The notes under the pieces were generated by a model. The model was given only the letters and a program-made list of their open reading frames with translations, had not been told where the DNA came from and searched no databases. This document shows, piece after piece, positions 38,724-48,260 of a stretch of 64,000 nt of DNA (positions within the stretch are counted from its first letter, which is position 1; each line of letters opens with the position of its first letter). A program made the position numbers and the translations under genes. Location of the stretch: positions 62,001 to 126,000 of the forward strand of contig NZ_SLVY01000002.1 in the NCBI RefSeq assembly GCF_004345605.1. The letters are read 5' to 3'. Source of the DNA: Rhodococcus sp. SMB37 (GTDB lineage: Bacteria; Actinomycetota; Actinomycetes; Mycobacteriales; Mycobacteriaceae).

Positions 38724-38771
38724 TCAGGCGACGACGCGCCGGCCGATTACGAGCAACCCATTCTGATTCAC
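38724..38771 (-). CDS. ilvB leader peptide, rich in Leu, Val and Ile
   Basis: A 15-codon frame starting at GTG 38771 and ending at TGA 38724-38726 encodes [15 protein letters not shown]. Six of 15 residues are the branched-chain amino acids made by the operon, in the order LLVI then VV. It lies 98 bp upstream of ilvB and just ahead of an intrinsic terminator, so it should act as a transcription-attenuation sensor: slow translation at these codons would prevent termination. A promoter at 38779-38807 puts the transcript start at or within a base or two of the GTG, so the peptide would be read from a leaderless mRNA. No Shine-Dalgarno sequence is possible in that case. Confidence 0.8.
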   Translation of the reverse strand: MNQNGLLVIGRRVVA

Positions 38772-38778
38772 GCGGTCG

Positions 38779-38807
38779 ACGGTAGGCGCGTGGAGTACAA
38801 CAGTCAA
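38779..38807 (-). promoter_or_regulatory. Promoter of the ilvBNC operon
   Basis: On the minus strand TTGACT (38802-38807) and TACCGT (38779-38784) are separated by exactly 17 bp. The -35 matches TTGACA at five of six positions. The start point would be about 38771-38773, at the leader peptide's GTG. Confidence 0.65.
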
Positions 38808-38867
38808 CTTGGTTCGGTTACTGTCCCAGAATGTGAGATGCCATGGCTGCGGTGAGAAGATGGTGAG

Positions 38868-39410
38868 GTGTCATCTCCACAGCAGCCCGTGCCACCGAGC
38901 CCATCCTCCCACACTCCCGAACCGACGACCGAACCGACGACGCAGGTCATTCAGATCTCGCGGCTGTCTTTCCTCGCGTGCGGTCTCCTGCTCCTCGCGG
39001 TGCTGTCCCCCGCGATGGCATGGCCTGCCGCATTCTCGTGGATGTTGGTGATCCCGTTCCTCGTCGCCGCCTGGGTGCTGCGGGTACGCACCGTCGTCGG
39101 CCCCGACGGCGTCGTCGCGCGCGCGACGTTCTCCACGACGAAGATCGGCTGGGATTCCCTGAAGGGCATCCGATTCCCCAAGCGCGGCTGGGCACGCGCG
39201 ACCCTCACGGACGACACCGAGGTCGCGCTCCCCGTCGTCACCTTCGGGCGCCTGCCGCAACTCGCCGAGGCCTCCGGAGGTCGGATCACCGACCCGTACG
39301 CGGCGGCCCGGGAGGCACAGCTCGCCGAAGCGGAAAACGAATCGAACGACGATGGCGACGTGATATCCGATACACCGGCCGACACGGAGTCGGATCCCGA
39401 CAGCAAATAA
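38868..39410 (+). CDS. PH-domain membrane protein, Cfp6-like
   Basis: A 180-residue protein starting at GTG 38868. After a Pro/Thr-rich stretch there are two membrane helices at about residues 32-70, a bacterial PH-like domain (VRTVVGPDGVVARATFSTTK, IGWDSLKGIRFPKRGWARAT, TEVALPVVTFGRLPQL), and an acidic disordered tail. It matches the layout and locus of Mtb Rv3004 (Cfp6, low-molecular-weight antigen 6), which also stands next to ilvB. Function is unknown. It is divergent from ilvBNC. Confidence 0.82.
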   Translation: MSSPQQPVPPSPSSHTPEPTTEPTTQVIQISRLSFLACGLLLLAVLSPAMAWPAAFSWMLVIPFLVAAWVLRVRTVVGPDGVVARATFSTTKIGWDSLKGIRFPKRGWARATLTDDTEVALPVVTFGRLPQLAEASGGRITDPYAAAREAQLAEAENESNDDGDVISDTPADTESDPDSK

Positions 39411-39524
39411 CACGCGCGTAGATTCGTTCGTGTCGCGCCCCCCAATACGGCAACAGCCCGGCACAGTCGGGCACACCAGGTCGACGCGCCGTAGTACCAC
39501 CAGCCCCGTCAAGGAAGTCAGCCC

Positions 39525-41366
39525 ATGCCCCCGTTGAGGTCACGCACCACCACCGTCGGACGTAACGCAGCCGGCGCGCGCTCCCTGTGGCGCGCCACCG
39601 GCCTGACCGATTCCGATTTCGGCAAGCCGATCGTCGCCATCGCGAACTCGTACACCCAGTTCGTGCCCGGCCACGTCCACCTCAAGGACGTCGGCGACAT
39701 CGTCGCCGGCGCAGTACGGGCCGCCGGTGGCGTCGCGCGTGAATTCCACACGATCGCCGTCGACGACGGCATCGCCATGGGCCACGGCGGAATGCTGTAC
39801 TCGCTTCCGAGCCGCGAGATCATCGCCGACTCGGTCGAATACATGGCGAACGCGCACACCGCAGACGCGCTCGTGTGTATCTCCAACTGCGACAAGATCA
39901 CACCCGGAATGCTCAATGCGGCCATGCGCCTGAACATCCCGACGGTGTTCGTCTCCGGTGGCCCCATGGAGGCCGGCAAGGCCGTCGTCGTGAACGGTGT
40001 GGCGCAGGCACCCACCGACCTCATCACCGCGATCTCCGCGTCTGCGAGTGAAGCTGTCGACGACGCCGGGCTCGACGAGGTCGAGCGGAGCGCGTGCCCG
40101 ACGTGCGGTTCGTGCTCGGGCATGTTCACGGCGAACTCGATGAACTGCCTCACGGAGGCACTCGGGCTCGCGATGCCGGGCAACGGATCGACACTGGCGA
40201 CCCACGAGGCACGGCGCGCACTGTTCGAGCGGGCGGGCACCACCGTCGTCGAGGCGGCGCTTCGCTACTACCGCGACGAGGACGAGTCGGTCCTGCCACG
40301 CAACGTGGCCACCCCCGCGGCATTCCGCAACGCGATGGCACTCGACGTCGCGATGGGCGGTTCGACCAACACGGTGCTGCACGTCCTCGCCGCCGCGCAG
40401 GAAGGTGAGGTCGACTTCGATCTCACGACGATCGACGCGATCAGCCGCAAGGTGCCGTGCCTGTCGAAGGTCTCGCCGAACTCCGATTACCACATGGAAG
40501 ACGTGCACCGGGCCGGCGGCATCCCCGCGATCCTCGGCGAACTCCGTCGCGGTGGCCTGCTCGAAACCGACGTGCACACCGTCCACACCGAGAGCTTCGA
40601 CCAGTGGCTCGACGACTGGGACATCCGCTCCGGCAAGGCCACGGACGAGGCACTCGAACTCTTCCATGCCGCCCCCGGCGGAGTGCGCACCACCGAACCG
40701 TTCTCGACGGACAACCGGTGGTCGTCGCTCGACACCGACGCTGCGGGCGGGTGCATTCGCGACGTCGAACACGCCTACACCGTCGAAGGCGGACTCGTCG
40801 TGCTGCGCGGCAACATCGCCCCGGACGGCGCGATCCTCAAGACCGCGGGCATCGACGAGGACCTCTTCCACTTCGAAGGGCCCGCGCTCGTCGTCGAATC
40901 CCAGGAGGAGGCTGTCTCGGTCATCCTCGGTAAGAAGGTCAAGCCCGGCGACGTCGTCGTTGTGCGATACGAGGGGCCGGCGGGAGGCCCGGGCATGCAG
41001 GAGATGCTGCATCCCACGTCGTTCCTCAAGGGTGTCGGCCTCGGCAAGGTGTGCGCACTGATCACCGACGGACGCTTCTCCGGTGGCACGTCGGGTCTGT
41101 CCATCGGCCACGTCTCCCCCGAGGCGGCGTCGGGTGGCGTCATCGGCCTGATCGAGAACGGCGACCGGATCCGCATCGACGTCGCCACCCGCGCGCTCGA
41201 GGTGCTCGTCGATGACGATGTGCTCGCCGAGCGTCGCGCGAAGATGGAAGCATCGGAGCGCCCGTGGCAGCCCGTCAACCGTGAACGCACGGTTTCCAAG
41301 GCACTACGCGCCTATGCAGCACTGGCCACGTCCGCAGACAAGGGCGCGGTCCGGCAGGTGCCGTAG
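39525..41366 (+). CDS. ilvD: Dihydroxy-acid dehydratase
   Basis: A 613-residue iron-sulfur dehydratase, the step after IlvC in valine and isoleucine synthesis. Cluster cysteines lie in [12 protein letters not shown] and [19 protein letters not shown]. Other marks are [34 protein letters not shown] and the C-terminal [20 protein letters not shown]. It is read toward a perfect 18-bp terminator. In Mtb ilvD (Rv0189c) lies elsewhere, so its presence beside ilvBNC is a lineage difference. The 114-bp region upstream shows no leader peptide with branched-chain codons. Confidence 0.96.
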   Translation: MPPLRSRTTTVGRNAAGARSLWRATGLTDSDFGKPIVAIANSYTQFVPGHVHLKDVGDIVAGAVRAAGGVAREFHTIAVDDGIAMGHGGMLYSLPSREIIADSVEYMANAHTADALVCISNCDKITPGMLNAAMRLNIPTVFVSGGPMEAGKAVVVNGVAQAPTDLITAISASASEAVDDAGLDEVERSACPTCGSCSGMFTANSMNCLTEALGLAMPGNGSTLATHEARRALFERAGTTVVEAALRYYRDEDESVLPRNVATPAAFRNAMALDVAMGGSTNTVLHVLAAAQEGEVDFDLTTIDAISRKVPCLSKVSPNSDYHMEDVHRAGGIPAILGELRRGGLLETDVHTVHTESFDQWLDDWDIRSGKATDEALELFHAAPGGVRTTEPFSTDNRWSSLDTDAAGGCIRDVEHAYTVEGGLVVLRGNIAPDGAILKTAGIDEDLFHFEGPALVVESQEEAVSVILGKKVKPGDVVVVRYEGPAGGPGMQEMLHPTSFLKGVGLGKVCALITDGRFSGGTSGLSIGHVSPEAASGGVIGLIENGDRIRIDVATRALEVLVDDDVLAERRAKMEASERPWQPVNRERTVSKALRAYAALATSADKGAVRQVP

Positions 41367-41380
41367 ACCGCTCCGCAGAC

Positions 41381-41420
41381 GAACAGGCCGCCGCGATCAT
41401 CAGATCGCGGCGGCCTGTTC
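41381..41420. terminator. Bidirectional terminator between ilvD and the DoxX gene
   Basis: GAACAGGCCGCCGCGATC (41381-41398), loop ATCA, exact complement at 41403-41420: an 18-bp perfect stem 14 bp after ilvD and 14 bp before the end of the convergent DoxX gene. Confidence 0.85.
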
Positions 41421-41434
41421 TCGTCCGGTCGGTC

Positions 41435-42199
41435 TCAGCGACCGAAGATCCACAGACACACGCCCGCCGCGACACCGAGCAACAGTGCGACGAACGACCC
41501 GACGAACGGCCGTGTCGCCCACTTACGCGGACCGTCCACGGCAATCCTTCCCGGTCCGGTGAGCGTGAGCGACACCGCAGCTGCAGCGAGAAGCACCTCG
41601 AATTCGAATCCCGACTGCTCGCTCGCAAAGAACTGGACACCTGGTTCGAGTTCGTGTTTGAACAGCACCGCGTTGATCATGATTGCCACGATCGCGGCCG
41701 CGGCGAGCGGCGTGAGCAGACCGAGAACGAGGAATGCTCCGGCCGCGAGCTCACCGGCCGCGCCGACGATCGCAAGTATGCCCGGTTGCCGGTAGCCCGC
41801 CTCACGGAGCAACTCCTCGTACCCGTCCAGGCCCGGACCGCCCCACAGACCCACCAGCTTTTGCAGCCCGTGGACGATCAGGATTCCACCGACAGCGAGC
41901 CGAAGTACCAGAAGCCCCAGGTCGAGAGTCCCGCGGCGGGCTTTGGCGACCGGTGCGGGCTCCACGGCTGTACCCGATTGATCGGGACGGTAGATCTGCT
42001 CGGTGGGTGCCGCGTAGGCCGCACCGCCATACGCCGCACCGTCGTACACAGGGCCGGAGCCATCCAGGGTGGAATTGTCGAAGCCGAGGTCGTCGTCGGA
42101 TTCGAGCATCGAAGGTCGATCCCGGCGCATCGACAGCGTCGGATCGTCGTAGGGACTCGAACCCGTGTCCGGCTCGCCGCCGGTCTCCTTGTCGGTCAC
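41435..42199 (-). CDS. DoxX-family membrane protein
   Basis: A 254-residue protein started at GTG 42199; the frame upstream is antisense to lppZ. The first ~95 residues are acidic, Gly/Tyr-rich and disordered (YDGAAYGGAAYAAPTEQIY). Then comes the four-helix DoxX domain: LGLLVLRLAVGGILIVHGLQ, GILAIVGAAGELAAGAFLVL and AAAIVAIMINAVLFKHE. In Mtb the DoxX protein Rv3005c at this locus forms a membrane complex with superoxide dismutase SodA and the thiosulfate sulfurtransferase SseA. Those partners are not in the window, so a redox-stress role is inferred only. Confidence 0.87.
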   Translation of the reverse strand: MTDKETGGEPDTGSSPYDDPTLSMRRDRPSMLESDDDLGFDNSTLDGSGPVYDGAAYGGAAYAAPTEQIYRPDQSGTAVEPAPVAKARRGTLDLGLLVLRLAVGGILIVHGLQKLVGLWGGPGLDGYEELLREAGYRQPGILAIVGAAGELAAGAFLVLGLLTPLAAAAIVAIMINAVLFKHELEPGVQFFASEQSGFEFEVLLAAAAVSLTLTGPGRIAVDGPRKWATRPFVGSFVALLLGVAAGVCLWIFGR

Positions 42200-42275
42200 T
42201 CTTCCAGGGTAGGTCTCCGGGCCTCCCGTACCCGGCATACTCGCCGCCGCGCGTCGTCCCGGTAACGTCTGCTGC

Positions 42276-43421
42276 ATGACGAGGGGCGCGCGGTCGGCAG
42301 GTTCGTGGAAGTTGTGTACGAGCGCGGTGGCCGTGGCGATCGGGGTACTTCTCGTTCCGTCGTGCGCACGATTCGACGACGCAGCCACCACACCGTTCAC
42401 CTCCGCACCGTCGTTCGACGCGGGCGGCGTCGGCCCTGAGGAATCGCCCAGCACAACCACCACTCCGAGCACACCGCCCGTCCCTCCGGGTCCGTGTGTC
42501 GATCCCGATCCCGCAGTGATCGCGACATGCCTCGACACCACCGGCGGCCTGATCGCCCTTCCCGACGAGAATTCCGCGCTCGTGACCGAGCGCCGCACGG
42601 GCCGCATCATGAGAGTCGCGGTCGGTGAGGAACCCGTCGAGGTGGCGACAGTGCCCGTCGACGGCTCGGGTGACGGTGGGCTGCACGATGTCGTCCTGTC
42701 TCCCACCTACAACGAGGACCGTCTGCTCTACGCCTACATCACCACCCCGTCCGACAATCGGGTCGTGCGGATCGCGGCCGGCGATGTTCCCAAGGACGTG
42801 CTGACCGGGATCCCGCGCGGCGCCACCGGGAACTCGGGTGCGCTCGAATTCGTCTCGCCGACCGAACTGGCGGTTCTCACCGGCAATGCGGGGGATCCGG
42901 CCGCTGCGGACAATCCTTCGTCACTGTCCGGCAAGCTGCTGTCGCTTCCGCTGCCCGCACCCGGCGCACCGGCGGCGCCGACGGTGACGCTGTCCGGTCT
43001 CGGTGAAGCCGGCGACGTGTGCCGTGATCCGAACGGCAGCCTGTGGGTCACCGACCGCACCGTGCTCGAAGACCGGTTGCAGCGGGTGAGCATGGACGGC
43101 GCGGTCGCTTCCGGGCCCGCCTGGACCTGGCCGGATAAGCCCGGAGTCGCCGGCTGTGCCGCTGCCCCCGATGGTCTCGCGGTGTCGCTCACGGGCGGGA
43201 AGGCGGTCGCGGTGCTGTCGATCGATCCCGGAACCGGCGCTGTGACAGCTGCACCGACGGTGACGCTCGAAGATCGCTACGGGATGCTGCGTGGTGCGTC
43301 CGCCGGACCCGATGGGCTGCTGTGGGTTTCGACGGTCAACAAGTCGGGCAACGAACCCGGTCCCAACGACGACCGAGTCATCCGAATTCAGTTCCCTGCC
43401 GGTGGTGGCGGATTCGACTGA
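42276..43421 (+). CDS. lppZ: Lipoprotein with glucose/sorbosone-dehydrogenase-like beta-propeller (LppZ)
   Basis: A 381-residue exported lipoprotein. The signal peptide ends in a lipobox-like LLVPSC with the acylated cysteine near residue 30, followed by a Pro/Ser/Thr-rich linker. The rest is a six-bladed propeller of the PQQ-dependent sugar dehydrogenase fold: LDTTGGLIALPDENSALVTE, GDGGLHDVVLSPTYNEDRLL and GLLWVSTVNKSG. In Mtb Rv3006 (LppZ) follows the DoxX gene in the same way. Whether it binds PQQ or is catalytic is unknown. Its last 34 bp overlap, tail to tail, the end of the antiporter gene. Confidence 0.85.
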   Translation: MTRGARSAGSWKLCTSAVAVAIGVLLVPSCARFDDAATTPFTSAPSFDAGGVGPEESPSTTTTPSTPPVPPGPCVDPDPAVIATCLDTTGGLIALPDENSALVTERRTGRIMRVAVGEEPVEVATVPVDGSGDGGLHDVVLSPTYNEDRLLYAYITTPSDNRVVRIAAGDVPKDVLTGIPRGATGNSGALEFVSPTELAVLTGNAGDPAAADNPSSLSGKLLSLPLPAPGAPAAPTVTLSGLGEAGDVCRDPNGSLWVTDRTVLEDRLQRVSMDGAVASGPAWTWPDKPGVAGCAAAPDGLAVSLTGGKAVAVLSIDPGTGAVTAAPTVTLEDRYGMLRGASAGPDGLLWVSTVNKSGNEPGPNDDRVIRIQFPAGGGGFD

Positions 43422-44617
43422 CCGTCCGCGCCGACCGTTTCCCGACGCTCGGGTAACAGACCAGCGAGCGTCGGCATGATCAGCACGGTGATCGCTCCCG
43501 CCGCGACCAGGATCGACGCACTGGCGTTGGACATGTGCCCCGCCGCCACCGCCACGCCGGTGACCGCGACGATCAGCGGCAGGCCGGTCGTGGAGTACAA
43601 CGCGATCTGCAGCTGCTCCGACGTATCGAACCGGGTGCCGTCGGGCGCATGGTCGAGACGCGATGCGACGAACACCGGTACACCGCGCACCAAGACCAAC
43701 AGTACGAAGAATGCGACCAACACCCCGGGCGCATCCGCAACAGCGTGTACATCGATCGCCATTCCCGAGGTGACGAAGAAGATCGGGATCATGAACCCGT
43801 ACGCGAGTCCGTCCAGTTTCGACTCGAGTTGCTCGTCGCCTTGCGGCACTGCCCGTCGCAGGATGAAGCCGGCGGCGAACGCCCCGAGGATGACATCCAG
43901 ATCGAATACTGCCGCGACCGCGATGAGACCGACCAACAGCAACATCACCAGCCGGACCGGTGTCTGCGCAGTCGTGTCCGAGGTGCTGCGGACGAACTGC
44001 AGGAACTGTGATCCTTCTCGCATGAACCACCGAGGGAGCAGCGCGACGACCGCGGCGACGACCGCGAACAGACCCAGGACGATCAAGGATCCGACGGCTC
44101 CACGGGTTCCCAACAGGACTGCCATCGCGATCACAGGCAGGAGTTCTCCGACCGCTCCGTGGTTGAGTACTGAACGGCCCAACCCGGTCGCGACGAGACC
44201 GCGGTCGGCGAGGATCGGCAGCAGCGTGCCCAGTGCCGTCGACGTGAGCGCGATCGCCACGGCGACTCCGGCGTGCACTACGCCCAGTGCGGCCAGCACA
44301 GCCACCGCTCCGACTGCGAGACCGAAGCACACGATCCAGGTGACGAGAGCGCGGCGTCCGCCGCGCCCTGTCAGTTCCTTGGGATCGATCTCGTAACCCG
44401 CAAGCAGGAACAGCAGTCCCAGCCCGAGTTCGCGCAACATCTCGATCTCGCTGTCGACCGACGCGATCTCGAGTACGTACGGCCCGATCAGGACACCGGC
44501 GACGAGCAGCAGCACGACCTCGGGTACGAGTCGACGCGGCAGCGCACCGGCGATGAGCGGTGCGAGGACCGCCGCCACCGTGATCCAGAGAAGCGAGGTG
44601 GCGACGGCAGCGTCCAT
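43388..44617 (-). CDS. CPA2-type cation/proton antiporter (KefB/NapA-like)
   Basis: A 409-residue membrane protein with about 12-13 hydrophobic helices of the Na+/H+ exchanger fold: LVPEVVLLLVAGVLIGPYVL, LGLGLLFLLAGYEIDPKEL (extended acidic residues in the helix) and IALTSTALGTLLPILAD. No C-terminal TrkA-N or TrkA-C regulatory domain is present, so it is the short form rather than a full KefB. It should exchange Na+ or K+ for protons, and the ion cannot be chosen from sequence. It lies between lppZ (overlapping its tail by 34 bp) and gatB and does not match the Mtb genes at this place. Confidence 0.88.
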   Translation of the reverse strand: MDAAVATSLLWITVAAVLAPLIAGALPRRLVPEVVLLLVAGVLIGPYVLEIASVDSEIEMLRELGLGLLFLLAGYEIDPKELTGRGGRRALVTWIVCFGLAVGAVAVLAALGVVHAGVAVAIALTSTALGTLLPILADRGLVATGLGRSVLNHGAVGELLPVIAMAVLLGTRGAVGSLIVLGLFAVVAAVVALLPRWFMREGSQFLQFVRSTSDTTAQTPVRLVMLLLVGLIAVAAVFDLDVILGAFAAGFILRRAVPQGDEQLESKLDGLAYGFMIPIFFVTSGMAIDVHAVADAPGVLVAFFVLLVLVRGVPVFVASRLDHAPDGTRFDTSEQLQIALYSTTGLPLIVAVTGVAVAAGHMSNASASILVAAGAITVLIMPTLAGLLPERRETVGADGQSNPPPPAGN

Positions 44618-44642
44618 GGATCGCTACATTAGCGACACCGGA

Positions 44643-46154
44643 TCAGCTGCACGCGGCGATGACGAGTTCCTTGACGCGGGCGGGGTCGGCCTGACCACGG
44701 GTTGCCTTCATGACGTCCCCGACGATCTTGCCGGCCGCGGCAACCTTGCCGGAGCGGATCTTGTCGGCGATGTCGGGGTTCGCGGCGAGGGCCTCGTCGA
44801 CGGCGGCCTGGAGCTTGCTGTCGTCCCGCACGACCACGAGTTCGGGATGCGCCTCGAGGATCTGCGCGGGCTCGCCTTCGCCTTCGAGAACGTAGTCGAC
44901 GACCTTGCGCGCGAGCTTGTTCGTCAGCGTGCCCTCGGCGACCAGCGCGATGACCTGCGCCAGCTGCGCCGGGGTGATGGGCAGTTCGACGAGTTCGACG
45001 CCGCGAGTGTTGGCCTGCTGTGAGAGATAGGCGACCCACCACGAGCGTGCCTCGGATGCCGGGGCACCCGCGTCGACGGTCGCGATCACCAGGTCCAAGG
45101 CGCCGGCGTTGACGAGGTCGCGCATCTCCTCGTCGGAGACACCCCAGTCGGCCTGGATACGAGCGCGGCGCAGCCACGGCAGCTCGGGCAACGTCGCGCG
45201 CAGTTCTTCGACCCACGCGGCGTCGGGTGCGACCGGCTCGAGGTCGGGTTCCGGGAAGTACCGGTAGTCTTCGGCGGTTTCCTTGCGACGCCCCGGCGAA
45301 GTGGTGCCGTCGGCTTCCTGGAAGTGGCGCGTCTCCTGGATCACTTCGCCGCCACCGACGAGAACCGCTGCCTGCCGGCGCATCTCGTACCGGACAGCGA
45401 CCTCGACCGATTTGAGGGAGTTGACGTTCTTCGTCTCGGTGCGAGTGCCGAATTCCCTTGCGCCGATAGGCATGAGGGAGATGTTCGCGTCGCAGCGCAT
45501 CGAGCCCTGATCCATCCGGACGTCGGACACGTCGAGTGCCTTCAGCAGATCGCGCAAGGCCGTGACATAGGCGCGAGCCACCTCGGGAGCACGTTCCCCG
45601 GCGCCGGTGATCGGCTTGGTGACGATCTCGACGAGCGGCACACCGGCCCGGTTGTAGTCCAGCAGCGAATGGCTGGCACCGTGGATCCGGCCCGTCGCGC
45701 CGCCGACGTGCAGCGACTTGCCGGTGTCCTCTTCCATGTGGGCGCGCTCGATGTCGACTCGCCAGGTGGTGCCGTCGTCGAGGACGACGTCGAGGTAACC
45801 GTCGGTGGCGATCGGCTCGTCGTACTGCGAGATCTGGTAGTTCTTCGGCTGGTCCGGGTAGAAGTAGTTCTTCCGCGCGAACCGCCCCCACGGGGTGATC
45901 GAGCAGTTCAACGCGAGTCCGATGCGGATCGCGGATTCGACCGCCTGCTGGTTGACCACCGGCAGGGCGCCCGGAAGGCCGAGGCAGACCGGACAGACCT
46001 GAGTGTTCGGCTCGGCACCGAACTCGGTCGGGCACGGGCAGAACATCTTGGTGGCAGTGTGGAGCTCGACGTGCACCTCCATGCCCATCACTGGCTCGAA
46101 CTTCGCGAGCACGTCATCGTAGGCGAGCAGGTCGGCAGACACGGAGGCAGTCAT
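44643..46154 (-). CDS. gatB: Asp-tRNA(Asn)/Glu-tRNA(Gln) amidotransferase subunit B
   Basis: A 503-residue subunit that binds the misacylated tRNA and activates its carboxyl group with ATP. Marks are [54 protein letters not shown] and [14 protein letters not shown], followed by the C-terminal helical YqeY-like tail. It is 27 bp downstream of pfkA on the same strand. gatC and gatA are 5.4 kb further along, separated by inserted genes. With tRNA-Gln and gltX in the window it completes an indirect glutaminylation set. Confidence 0.96.
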   Translation of the reverse strand: MTASVSADLLAYDDVLAKFEPVMGMEVHVELHTATKMFCPCPTEFGAEPNTQVCPVCLGLPGALPVVNQQAVESAIRIGLALNCSITPWGRFARKNYFYPDQPKNYQISQYDEPIATDGYLDVVLDDGTTWRVDIERAHMEEDTGKSLHVGGATGRIHGASHSLLDYNRAGVPLVEIVTKPITGAGERAPEVARAYVTALRDLLKALDVSDVRMDQGSMRCDANISLMPIGAREFGTRTETKNVNSLKSVEVAVRYEMRRQAAVLVGGGEVIQETRHFQEADGTTSPGRRKETAEDYRYFPEPDLEPVAPDAAWVEELRATLPELPWLRRARIQADWGVSDEEMRDLVNAGALDLVIATVDAGAPASEARSWWVAYLSQQANTRGVELVELPITPAQLAQVIALVAEGTLTNKLARKVVDYVLEGEGEPAQILEAHPELVVVRDDSKLQAAVDEALAANPDIADKIRSGKVAAAGKIVGDVMKATRGQADPARVKELVIAACS

Positions 46155-46181
46155 GCTGACGATTTTAGACGGCGACCGGTG

Positions 46182-47213
46182 TCACCCGAAGATGACCCGC
46201 ATCTCCTGGTAGCGCTCGTCCGGCACGTACTTGGGACCGGCCAGCGCCTCGTCGAATCCGACCCGGGCGATGTCGGTTCCGTGCAGGGCAACCATGTGCC
46301 CCCATTCCTCGTCTGCCACCAGGTCGGTGACGGCCATCCCGAGCCGCGTGGCGAGGACGCGGTCGAACGCGGTCGGGACGCCACCGCGCTGGATGTGCCC
46401 GAGCACCGTCGCACGTGTCTCGATCCCGGTGAGCTCTTCGATGAGCGGTGCAAGAACCTCGGCGATACCCCCCAGGCGGGGCCGGTCGAATCCGTCGAGG
46501 CCTTTCGTGGAATGGGCCTCCGTCATCTCGGGCAGGGTGAAGCCTTCGGCGACCACGACCATCGGTGCGCGACCTCGGTCGCGCACGCTGGTGACCCATT
46601 CGCAGATCTGCTCGAGGCTCTCGGGTTGTTCGGGGATGAGGATGGCGTGTGCTCCCCCTGCAGTCCCCGAGTGCAGTGCGATCCATCCGGCGTGCCGTCC
46701 CATCACTTCGAGCACCATGCAGCGCTTGTGGGAATTGCCGGTGGTGCGGAGACGGTCGATCGCGACCGTGGCGATCTCGACGGCCGTGTCGAAGCCGAAT
46801 GTGTAGTCGGTCCGGCTGAGGTCGTTGTCGATGGTCTTGGGGACGCCGACGATCCTGATGCCTTCCTCGAACAGACGTTTCGATGCGGAGGCCGTCCCCT
46901 CACCACCGATCGCGACGACGGCGTCGATCCCGAGCCGGTCGAGTGTGGACTGGATGTTCTGTGCTCCCCCGTTGGGCCCCTGATACGGGCCGAATCGGCT
47001 CGTACCCAAGATGGTGCCGCCCTGCTGGGCGAGGCCCCGAACCCGGCTGCGATCCAAGGGGATCACGTCACCGTCGACCATTCCTCGCCAGCCGTCGAGA
47101 AATCCGACGAACTCTTGGGCGTGCACCTCGGTTCCCTTGAGGACCGCCCCGCGGATCACCGCATTGAGTCCGGGGCAATCGCCGCCGCTGGTGAGAATGC
47201 CGATCCTCGTCAT
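46182..47213 (-). CDS. pfkA: ATP-dependent 6-phosphofructokinase
   Basis: A 343-residue group A phosphofructokinase that starts MTRIGILTSGGDCPGLNAVI. GGTILGTSR, IGGEGTASASKRLFEEG, the catalytic PKTIDNDLSRTDYTFGF and MGRHAGWIALHSG are present. The Gly in the GGEGT motif is the residue type associated with ATP rather than pyrophosphate as donor. ATG 47213 is used; the frame upstream is not conserved. In Mtb it sits between gatB and gatA (Rv3009c-Rv3011c); here it keeps gatB but has been separated from gatA. Confidence 0.94.
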   Translation of the reverse strand: MTRIGILTSGGDCPGLNAVIRGAVLKGTEVHAQEFVGFLDGWRGMVDGDVIPLDRSRVRGLAQQGGTILGTSRFGPYQGPNGGAQNIQSTLDRLGIDAVVAIGGEGTASASKRLFEEGIRIVGVPKTIDNDLSRTDYTFGFDTAVEIATVAIDRLRTTGNSHKRCMVLEVMGRHAGWIALHSGTAGGAHAILIPEQPESLEQICEWVTSVRDRGRAPMVVVAEGFTLPEMTEAHSTKGLDGFDRPRLGGIAEVLAPLIEELTGIETRATVLGHIQRGGVPTAFDRVLATRLGMAVTDLVADEEWGHMVALHGTDIARVGFDEALAGPKYVPDERYQEMRVIFG

Positions 47214-47373
47214 CCGCAACCTTCCGCTGGAGCGCCTTCGTACCGTATCGACATCCTGCCCGCTAAGGGCACCGACGGCATGTCGATCGGACATCACCAC
47301 AGTTCCCGCGACCCTGCCGGCTTCCCGCGACAGCAGTTGCTGATGTGGGAAGCTGACGACCGCGCGGGAAGGT

Positions 47374-48075
47374 TCAGCCCGGGGTGACGACGCCGGACTC
47401 GTATGCGAGGACCACGGCCTGTGCCCGGTCGCGGAGGTGCAGTTTGCCGAGCACCTTTCCGACGTGTGTCTTCACCGTCTGCTCGGCGACGAAGAGTTTC
47501 GCGGCGATCTCCTGATTCGACAGGCCGTGAGCGATGAGTTCGAGAACCTCGAGTTCGCGCGGGGTCAGCACGTCGAGCGCACGGGCGCGACCACGCGCAG
47601 GCGCACGCCGACTGGTGACGTCGGCGATCAACCTGCGGGTGACCGTCGGCGCGAGCAATGCCTGTCCCTCCGCGACAACGCGGACGGCGCGGACGAGTTC
47701 GTCGGCCGGTGCGTCCTTGAGCATGAACCCGCTCGCACCCATGCCCAGCGCTTCGTAGACATACTCGTCGAGGTCGAAGGTCGTGAGCATGAGCACCCGG
47801 GTCTTCGGCTCTCGCGTGTCCGCGAGGATCTGACGCGCCGCGTCGAGACCGTTCATCTCGGGCATCCGCACGTCCATCAGCACGACGTCGGGGCGCAGCC
47901 GTGCGACTTCCGTGACCGCGATACGCCCGTCGGGCGCATCGCCGACGACACTGATGTCGTGCTGTGCCGCGAGCAGCGCACCGAAGCCCTGCCGCACCAT
48001 GGCCTGGTCGTCGGCGATGAACACCGTGGTGGGTGCGGACGCTGGGCTGAGGGAGGTCGGCTCGGTCACGGCCAC
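47374..48075 (-). CDS. NarL/LuxR-type response regulator
   Basis: A 233-residue regulator. The receiver domain (about 17-135) has the acidic pair D22-D23, the phospho-acceptor D68 in VVLMDVRMPEMNG and the lysine in FMLKDAPADEL. The C-terminal LuxR helix-turn-helix (about 168-225) reads LTPRELEVLELIAHGLSNQE. The cognate kinase is upstream on the same strand, 185 bp away, with no gene that I can support in the gap. The start is GTG 48075 or GTG two codons later. An imperfect hairpin (TTCCCGCG at 47322-47329 with CGCGGGAA at 47363-47370) lies after its stop. Confidence 0.92.
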   Translation of the reverse strand: MAVTEPTSLSPASAPTTVFIADDQAMVRQGFGALLAAQHDISVVGDAPDGRIAVTEVARLRPDVVLMDVRMPEMNGLDAARQILADTREPKTRVLMLTTFDLDEYVYEALGMGASGFMLKDAPADELVRAVRVVAEGQALLAPTVTRRLIADVTSRRAPARGRARALDVLTPRELEVLELIAHGLSNQEIAAKLFVAEQTVKTHVGKVLGKLHLRDRAQAVVLAYESGVVTPG

Positions 48076-48260
48076 AGCCTAGTACCGCGGCCGCGAGTCG
48101 ATCTTGTTGCGGGCCCAGCGAATGTGGGAAGTGGGAGCCGACCGGCTCTCGCACTCACCCGGTATCGGCGTCGACGGGCAGGAACTCCTACACCTCGCGT
48201 CGCGCGCGTGGATGTCGAAGCCGCCGCTCCCGCAGCGGTTCGGGTACGACGGCGGACAGG

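Noticed and set aside
45324-47387. A 687-codon plus-strand open frame opposite gatB and pfkA
   Set aside because: It crosses two well supported genes and has no start context or recognisable motif.
48076-48260. A small gene between the response regulator and the kinase
   Set aside because: Frames here are Arg-rich and lack a credible ribosome-binding site or conserved pattern.
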